Shown here: one piece after another, positions 5,200 through 8,747 of the stretch
How the letters are laid out: the number at the start of each line of letters is the position of its first letter
Position numbering within the stretch: position 1 is the stretch's first letter
Source of the DNA: MGIIa-L3 sp038150305
GTDB taxonomy: Archaea > Thermoplasmatota > Poseidoniia > Poseidoniales > Poseidoniaceae
Reading direction: 5' to 3'
Assembly (NCBI GenBank): GCA_038150305.1
Contig: JAYOTG010000040.1
Location: 1 to 8,747, forward strand
Length of the DNA stretch: 8,747 nucleotides
The notes under the pieces: model-generated
The model's input: only the letters and a program-made list of their open reading frames with translations
What the model was told of the DNA's origin: nothing
Databases searched by the model: none
Made by a program: the position numbers and the translations under genes

Positions 5200-6738
5200 T
5201 CAAGCCTCGTCAATGGACGCCTGCGCACTGGCGATGGCCTCCGCTTTGCCCTGACCTTCGCCGACCGGCGTGAGCCGGTCGAGCAAGCGGCGCATGCTCG
5301 AGGAGGGCGGGTCTGCGCCCTCTTCGAAGGCCAATTCCGCCTGCACCATGCCGCGCGCAGAGGCCTCAACTTGGGCTGAATTGCCCCCCAGCAGGGCGCA
5401 TTCCACGGCCTCGTCGAAGAGTTCGATGGCGAGGTCCGGACGGTCGACGGCGAGCAGGCTTTGGCCGACACGGTCGAGGGCAGCCGCGCCTTTTCCGGGC
5501 GCCTCGGCGAGCACCTTGGCCGCGTGGGTGATCCACCGCTCTGCGTCCTCCTGACGCCCAAGCAAGCGTGCGGTGATGCCGGCCAATACCAACGAGGGCA
5601 GCGCGTCGAAGGCTTCCTTGGCCGGCTGTTCTGCGGCCGTCGAGCAGAGGTCATAGGCGCGCTCGTGGTTGCCCGCGTGCAGGGCGAGCACGCCCAACCG
5701 GCGCATGGCCTTGCGTTCAGCACCGACGTCGTCGACCAGGGTCGCAAGGTGCAGCGCGCGCACAAGGTGGCCGCGCGCTTCGGCGTGTTCGCCGGCCATG
5801 CCGGCCATCAACCCAAGGGCGGATTCGGTGCGCGCAAGGCTGCCGGCCATCGCGCGGTGGACGAGTTCCACGTCCTCTTCGCCAAGCGGTGCGAGCGCGA
5901 GCCCGACCGCTTCCATCACTTCGGCGAGCAGCGCGCGCGTCGCTGCACGTGAGGCGTCGAGGTCGTCCTCGGATGAGGTGCGGAGGTCGCCGAGGTGCGC
6001 GTCCAAGCGCTGGACGGGCGCGCACACGTCGGGCAGATCGCCAAGGGCCTCGAGCCGCTTCGGCTTGACGCGGTAGCCGCGGATGGTGCGCGTCAGGTCG
6101 GCGACCAGCCGTGCTTCGTCGGGCCCTTCTTCGGGCGTGCCTACGTCGTGGGAGGCGTCCAGCAAGGAATCGACCATCCACGTCAGCTTGCGCTGCACGT
6201 CGTAGTCCTCGCGCCGGCTGATGGCGTACTTCATCTCCGAGGCGCGCACCTGCCGTGAGAGGCTACGAAGCCGAGCGTCCCGCGCGGGGTCACCGCCGTT
6301 CTCGACCAGCCGCTCGATGAAGGTGGACGGTGGGCAACTGTCGAAGGCCAAGTCCGCCGTTTCGGCCGTCGTGGCCATCTTGAAGTCGTCCGAGACGAGC
6401 ACGACGGGCCCGCCCGCTTCACCCAGCGAGTGCGCGAGCACCATGAGCGAGAGGTCGACGTCCTGAGGCGCAGCGCGCTCACCGATCTTGGCGGCAAGGG
6501 CGCGCACGTCCGCTTCGTCCACGGGCACGGACTTGAGGACGGGCGCGAGGACGTCGAGCAAGCGCGGCCGTCCTTCCATGCGGCGCATGCGGACGGTCGC
6601 GACCTCGTCTTCGACGCCGGGCGTGATGAGCATCTTCCCACCGCCCAAGGCGGAGGTCAGGTCGTCCAGCACCTCGTCCTCGCCTTTCTGGCCAAGGTGG
6701 ATGAAACAATTCGAATCGACGACCCACGCCGAGCCCAT
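5200..6738 (-). CDS. PIN-domain (putative RNase) protein with a long TPR-like C-terminal region
   Basis: A 512-residue cytoplasmic protein. The N-terminal 130 or so residues look like a PIN/VapC-type nuclease: the first strand carries VVDSNCFIHL with Asp8, followed by TPGVEDEV (Glu43/Glu45), then PQDVDLSLMVLAHSL (Asp93/Asp95) and VLVSDDFKMA (Asp117/Asp118). These are the four acidic positions that bind the metal ions in PIN RNases. A charged linker (150-290) leads into helical repeats from about residue 300 to 480, with TPR-like A/G/L spacing (GNHERAYDLCSTAAE, DRPDLAIELFDEAVECALLG). The length far exceeds VapC toxins (about 130-150) and no small antitoxin gene adjoins it, so a housekeeping or regulatory RNA-processing role is likelier than a toxin. 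The start at ATG 6738 puts Asp8 at the usual place. It diverges from the lipoprotein at 6830 by 91 bases and is followed closely by the collagen-like gene. Target RNA is unknown. Confidence 0.8.
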   Translation of the reverse strand: MGSAWVVDSNCFIHLGQKGEDEVLDDLTSALGGGKMLITPGVEDEVATVRMRRMEGRPRLLDVLAPVLKSVPVDEADVRALAAKIGERAAPQDVDLSLMVLAHSLGEAGGPVVLVSDDFKMATTAETADLAFDSCPPSTFIERLVENGGDPARDARLRSLSRQVRASEMKYAISRREDYDVQRKLTWMVDSLLDASHDVGTPEEGPDEARLVADLTRTIRGYRVKPKRLEALGDLPDVCAPVQRLDAHLGDLRTSSEDDLDASRAATRALLAEVMEAVGLALAPLGEEDVELVHRAMAGSLARTESALGLMAGMAGEHAEARGHLVRALHLATLVDDVGAERKAMRRLGVLALHAGNHERAYDLCSTAAEQPAKEAFDALPSLVLAGITARLLGRQEDAERWITHAAKVLAEAPGKGAAALDRVGQSLLAVDRPDLAIELFDEAVECALLGGNSAQVEASARGMVQAELAFEEGADPPSSSMRRLLDRLTPVGEGQGKAEAIASAQASIDEA

Positions 6739-6829
6739 GCCGTTCCCTTCTCAAGGGCGCACATGGTCCTTGCTGAGCACCGCACGGGCGCAGCGCGACG
6801 TTCAAGACGAGGCAGGTTGAGCGTGTCCC
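6739..6829. promoter_or_regulatory. Divergent intergenic region between the PIN gene and the BNR lipoprotein gene
   Basis: Ninety-one bases separate the two divergent starts, so promoters for both must lie here or overlap the coding ends. The segment is GC-rich and I see no convincing TATA box. A GAGAAGGGA stretch 6-14 bases before ATG 6738 could serve as a weak ribosome site for the PIN gene. Nothing clear precedes ATG 6830. Confidence 0.35.
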
Positions 6830-8221
6830 ATGCGCGCCCTGCTCGCCGTGCTCGTGGTCGCCTCGGCGCTGACCGCAGGCTGCTTCGGCGAAGGCGAGGG
6901 GCTGCTGGACGAGGAGGCCATGTCGCCCATCTGGGAAGGCTATGCGCTCATCGATCAAGTGCCCCACGACGACGCTCGGACCTTCGCGACCATCGACCTC
7001 GCGCTGAACCAGAGCGGTGAAACGACCTGGGCGGTCTTCAACCGCGATTACGGCGGCAACTGCTGCGAGCACTACCTCGCCACCACCACGGCGGGCGCGA
7101 TCCTCAACATCGGCGGCGAATATCCGGTCTACTCGGTGGACCGCGGTCACGACTGGGACACGTGGATCCCTGGCGTGCTGCCCGACGCGCAGTGCCGCAC
7201 CTTTGTGCCGACCAACCCCGGAACGGAAGGGCTGGGTGAAGGCTCCATCGTGCAGGCGACCAACGGCGACATCATCTCGATGTCCTGGTTCCCCTACGTC
7301 GGTGGCGATTTGAAGCTGGACAAGTTCTACGCCATCCTCTACGACGATTCGGAAATGTCGTGGCGCTGGTGCTACAACCGCATCACCGAGCCCTTCTACG
7401 ACCGCTCCTGGCAGGTGGAGGTCATCGGACCCATCGACAGCACGCTCGGCAGCGGTGAGTGGGCCAGCCTCGTGGTGAGCAACTTCTGGCACCAGACGCA
7501 AAACGCCGGCGGTCAAATCAGCGTGGACGGCCTGAACTACTACCCGATTCAGTTCCCCGATCGCGGTGGCGGCAGCGCCGACATCGAGGTCGACCTCGGC
7601 GTCTACGGGACCGACCTCGGCCCCCACTGGGACGTCAACAAGCCCCACAAGGAAATGCGTGCCTTCTCGGTGCCCAGCGGCGGCCTCATGTTCCCGCAAT
7701 ACTTCGACGACGGCACCGCGGCCTTCCTCGACACCACCTTGTCGTGGAATCAGGTGGCGACGGAGTTCCCCTCGGAATATTGCCACATCGACAGCATGAA
7801 CGCGCTCCACTGCGTCAGCCTGCAGGGCACGACCTTCACCCACCACCGCTCGGAAGACGGTGGCTTGACGTGGGACACCATGAACCACAGCCTTGACGGC
7901 GTGGCCTCCAGCATCGAGGAGTGGGAATTCCAAGCCAGCGCCGGCCAGGACCTCTTCGTGCTCAACGTGCGCTATCAAGACGCAGCCGGTCCCGACGTGG
8001 ACATGCTGTGGCACGTGCGCGGCGTCTCAGAGAGCCTCGAAGCGGACACCCTGACCTACCTCGGACAGGGCGACCTCGACTCGACCTCGGGCGCCGGCAA
8101 CGACATCCGCTTCGATTTCGCCAGCCTCGGCATCCTGCCTGACGGCGGCGTGGTGGTCGCCTACCACGACTCGACGCACGAGGATCCGCTCTTCGCGGTC
8201 GAGTTGGACCTGCCCGCTTGA
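6830..8221 (+). CDS. Exported lipoprotein with Asp-box (BNR/sialidase-like) propeller
   Basis: A 463-residue protein beginning MRALLAVLVVASALTAGC: a short signal peptide ending in an LTAGC lipobox with Cys18 as the lipid anchor, followed by an acidic Gly/Glu linker. The mature part is beta-rich with many W, G and D residues. One clear Asp-box, SEDGGLTW, sits at residues 341-348 (family pattern S-x-D-x-G-x-T-W), and a degenerate one, SVDRGHDW, at 102-109. Such boxes mark turns in the blades of sialidase-like propellers, but catalytic Arg triads of true sialidases are not recognisable here, so a glycan-binding or structural role is as likely as hydrolysis. An unusual adjacent Cys pair occurs in YGGNCCEHY, with other Cys (QCRTF, WCYN, EYCH, LHCV) that may form disulfides. 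It precedes the thioredoxin-like lipoprotein by 50 bases on the same strand, so they may be co-transcribed. Confidence 0.8.
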   Translation: MRALLAVLVVASALTAGCFGEGEGLLDEEAMSPIWEGYALIDQVPHDDARTFATIDLALNQSGETTWAVFNRDYGGNCCEHYLATTTAGAILNIGGEYPVYSVDRGHDWDTWIPGVLPDAQCRTFVPTNPGTEGLGEGSIVQATNGDIISMSWFPYVGGDLKLDKFYAILYDDSEMSWRWCYNRITEPFYDRSWQVEVIGPIDSTLGSGEWASLVVSNFWHQTQNAGGQISVDGLNYYPIQFPDRGGGSADIEVDLGVYGTDLGPHWDVNKPHKEMRAFSVPSGGLMFPQYFDDGTAAFLDTTLSWNQVATEFPSEYCHIDSMNALHCVSLQGTTFTHHRSEDGGLTWDTMNHSLDGVASSIEEWEFQASAGQDLFVLNVRYQDAAGPDVDMLWHVRGVSESLEADTLTYLGQGDLDSTSGAGNDIRFDFASLGILPDGGVVVAYHDSTHEDPLFAVELDLPA

Positions 8222-8271
8222 GCCCGTGGCCTGCGCGACAGATTGATGCCGCACAGAGGGGACGAGAACTC

Positions 8272-8747
8272 ATGCTCAACGCGCGTGCTGTGGCCTCCGT
8301 TCTGCTCGTCCTCGTGGTCATGCTCGCCGGTTGCGTGAGCGAAGAAACGGTGGCTGAACCCTTTCCCGAGTTCGCGTTGGAAGACGGCTTGACCAACGCC
8401 ACCGTCAGCAAGAGCATGATGGACGGTGAGCCGTGGGTGGCCTACATCTCTGCGTCATGGTGCGGGCACTGCCACCCCACGCTGGACGCCATCGACCAAG
8501 TGATTCCCGAAGACCGATTGCTGGTGTTCAACAAGGATCCGCGCGAAGAATACAGCGACATGGTCGATTGGAACGACGACATGGAAGCCTCCTTTGAACG
8601 CGACCTGAACCGTCCCTTCATCCACGGACCGAACATGTCCGAAGAACTCGGCGTGGTCGGCATCCCGCACATCTTCTACATCGATGCGAACGGCAACATC
8701 GAGTTCGACCGCAAAGGCATCTGGACCAACCACGACGAGATGAGCCA
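8272..8747 (+). CDS. Thioredoxin-fold lipoprotein with CGHC active site (runs off the right edge)
   Basis: The frame opens with ATG 8272 and stays open for 158 codons to the window end. A signal peptide (MLNARAVASVLLVLVVMLAG) ends in a lipobox with Cys21. The thioredoxin domain starts near residue 30 and carries SWCGHCHPTLDAI: Trp63 and the redox pair Cys64-Gly-His-Cys67, the PDI/DsbA-like variant of CxxC. A conserved cis-Pro loop follows at GVVGIPHIFYID (Pro132), and the next strand NGNIEFDRKG is typical of TlpA/thioredoxin folds. With its lipid anchor it would act outside the membrane as a thiol oxidant, reductase or isomerase, perhaps on Cys-containing neighbours such as the two other lipoproteins. 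GAGGGG lies about 14 bases before the ATG and may be a ribosome site. The C-terminal end of the fold is missing only because of the window edge. Confidence 0.85.
   Translation, partial: MLNARAVASVLLVLVVMLAGCVSEETVAEPFPEFALEDGLTNATVSKSMMDGEPWVAYISASWCGHCHPTLDAIDQVIPEDRLLVFNKDPREEYSDMVDWNDDMEASFERDLNRPFIHGPNMSEELGVVGIPHIFYIDANGNIEFDRKGIWTNHDEMS

Noticed and set aside
5200..6738. VapBC-type toxin-antitoxin module
   Set aside because: The PIN protein is far longer than VapC and no small DNA-binding antitoxin frame lies directly before or after it.
6479..8014. Long minus-strand open frame (511 codons) opposite the BNR lipoprotein
   Set aside because: It overlaps two well-supported genes (PIN start and BNR lipoprotein), has low-complexity Val/Arg/His composition and no signal or domain.

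Overview
The window is a GC-rich (roughly 60%) stretch of prokaryotic chromosome with seven genes, two of them cut by the window edges and one split by a frameshift. The best guess for the source is a planktonic euryarchaeon of the Marine Group II / Poseidoniales type. This is an inference from four things: a TATA element about 26 bases before an otherwise leaderless start, three separate lipobox-bearing exported proteins, a long PIN-plus-helical-repeat protein, and short archaeal-style gaps. No rRNA, tRNA, CRISPR array, transposase or integrase is visible.

Layout. On the minus strand at the left edge lies the N-terminus of a membrane-anchored protein (1-87). Upstream of it, in the same direction, is an FkbM-type SAM-dependent methyltransferase (178-1017, GTG start). 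A divergent promoter region (1018-1166) separates this from a plus-strand tetratricopeptide-type protein of 585 residues (1167-2924). That gene converges on a minus-strand unit. The unit starts with a PIN-domain protein carrying a long helical repeat tail (5200-6738). It continues after 39 bases with a secreted collagen-like lipoprotein (3014-5160), which is read in two frames because of a small indel near 4820. To the right, divergent from the PIN gene, are two plus-strand lipoproteins: a BNR/sialidase-like propeller (6830-8221) and a thioredoxin-fold protein with a CGHC active site (8272 to beyond the window end).

How they fit. The right two thirds encode mostly envelope proteins: three lipoproteins with different ectodomains (collagen-like stalk plus propeller, Asp-box propeller, thioredoxin). 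A cell-surface or periplasm-like role in binding and thiol chemistry is plausible, but no pathway can be named. The left third (membrane protein, FkbM methyltransferase) is compatible with glycan or lipid modification. The most informative single observation is the frameshift in the collagen-like gene. Ignoring one GC dinucleotide at 4820-4821 restores 17 unbroken Gly-X-Y triplets and a single protein of about 714 residues. I do not see a recognisable defence, toxin-antitoxin or mobile system. The PIN protein has no visible antitoxin partner.
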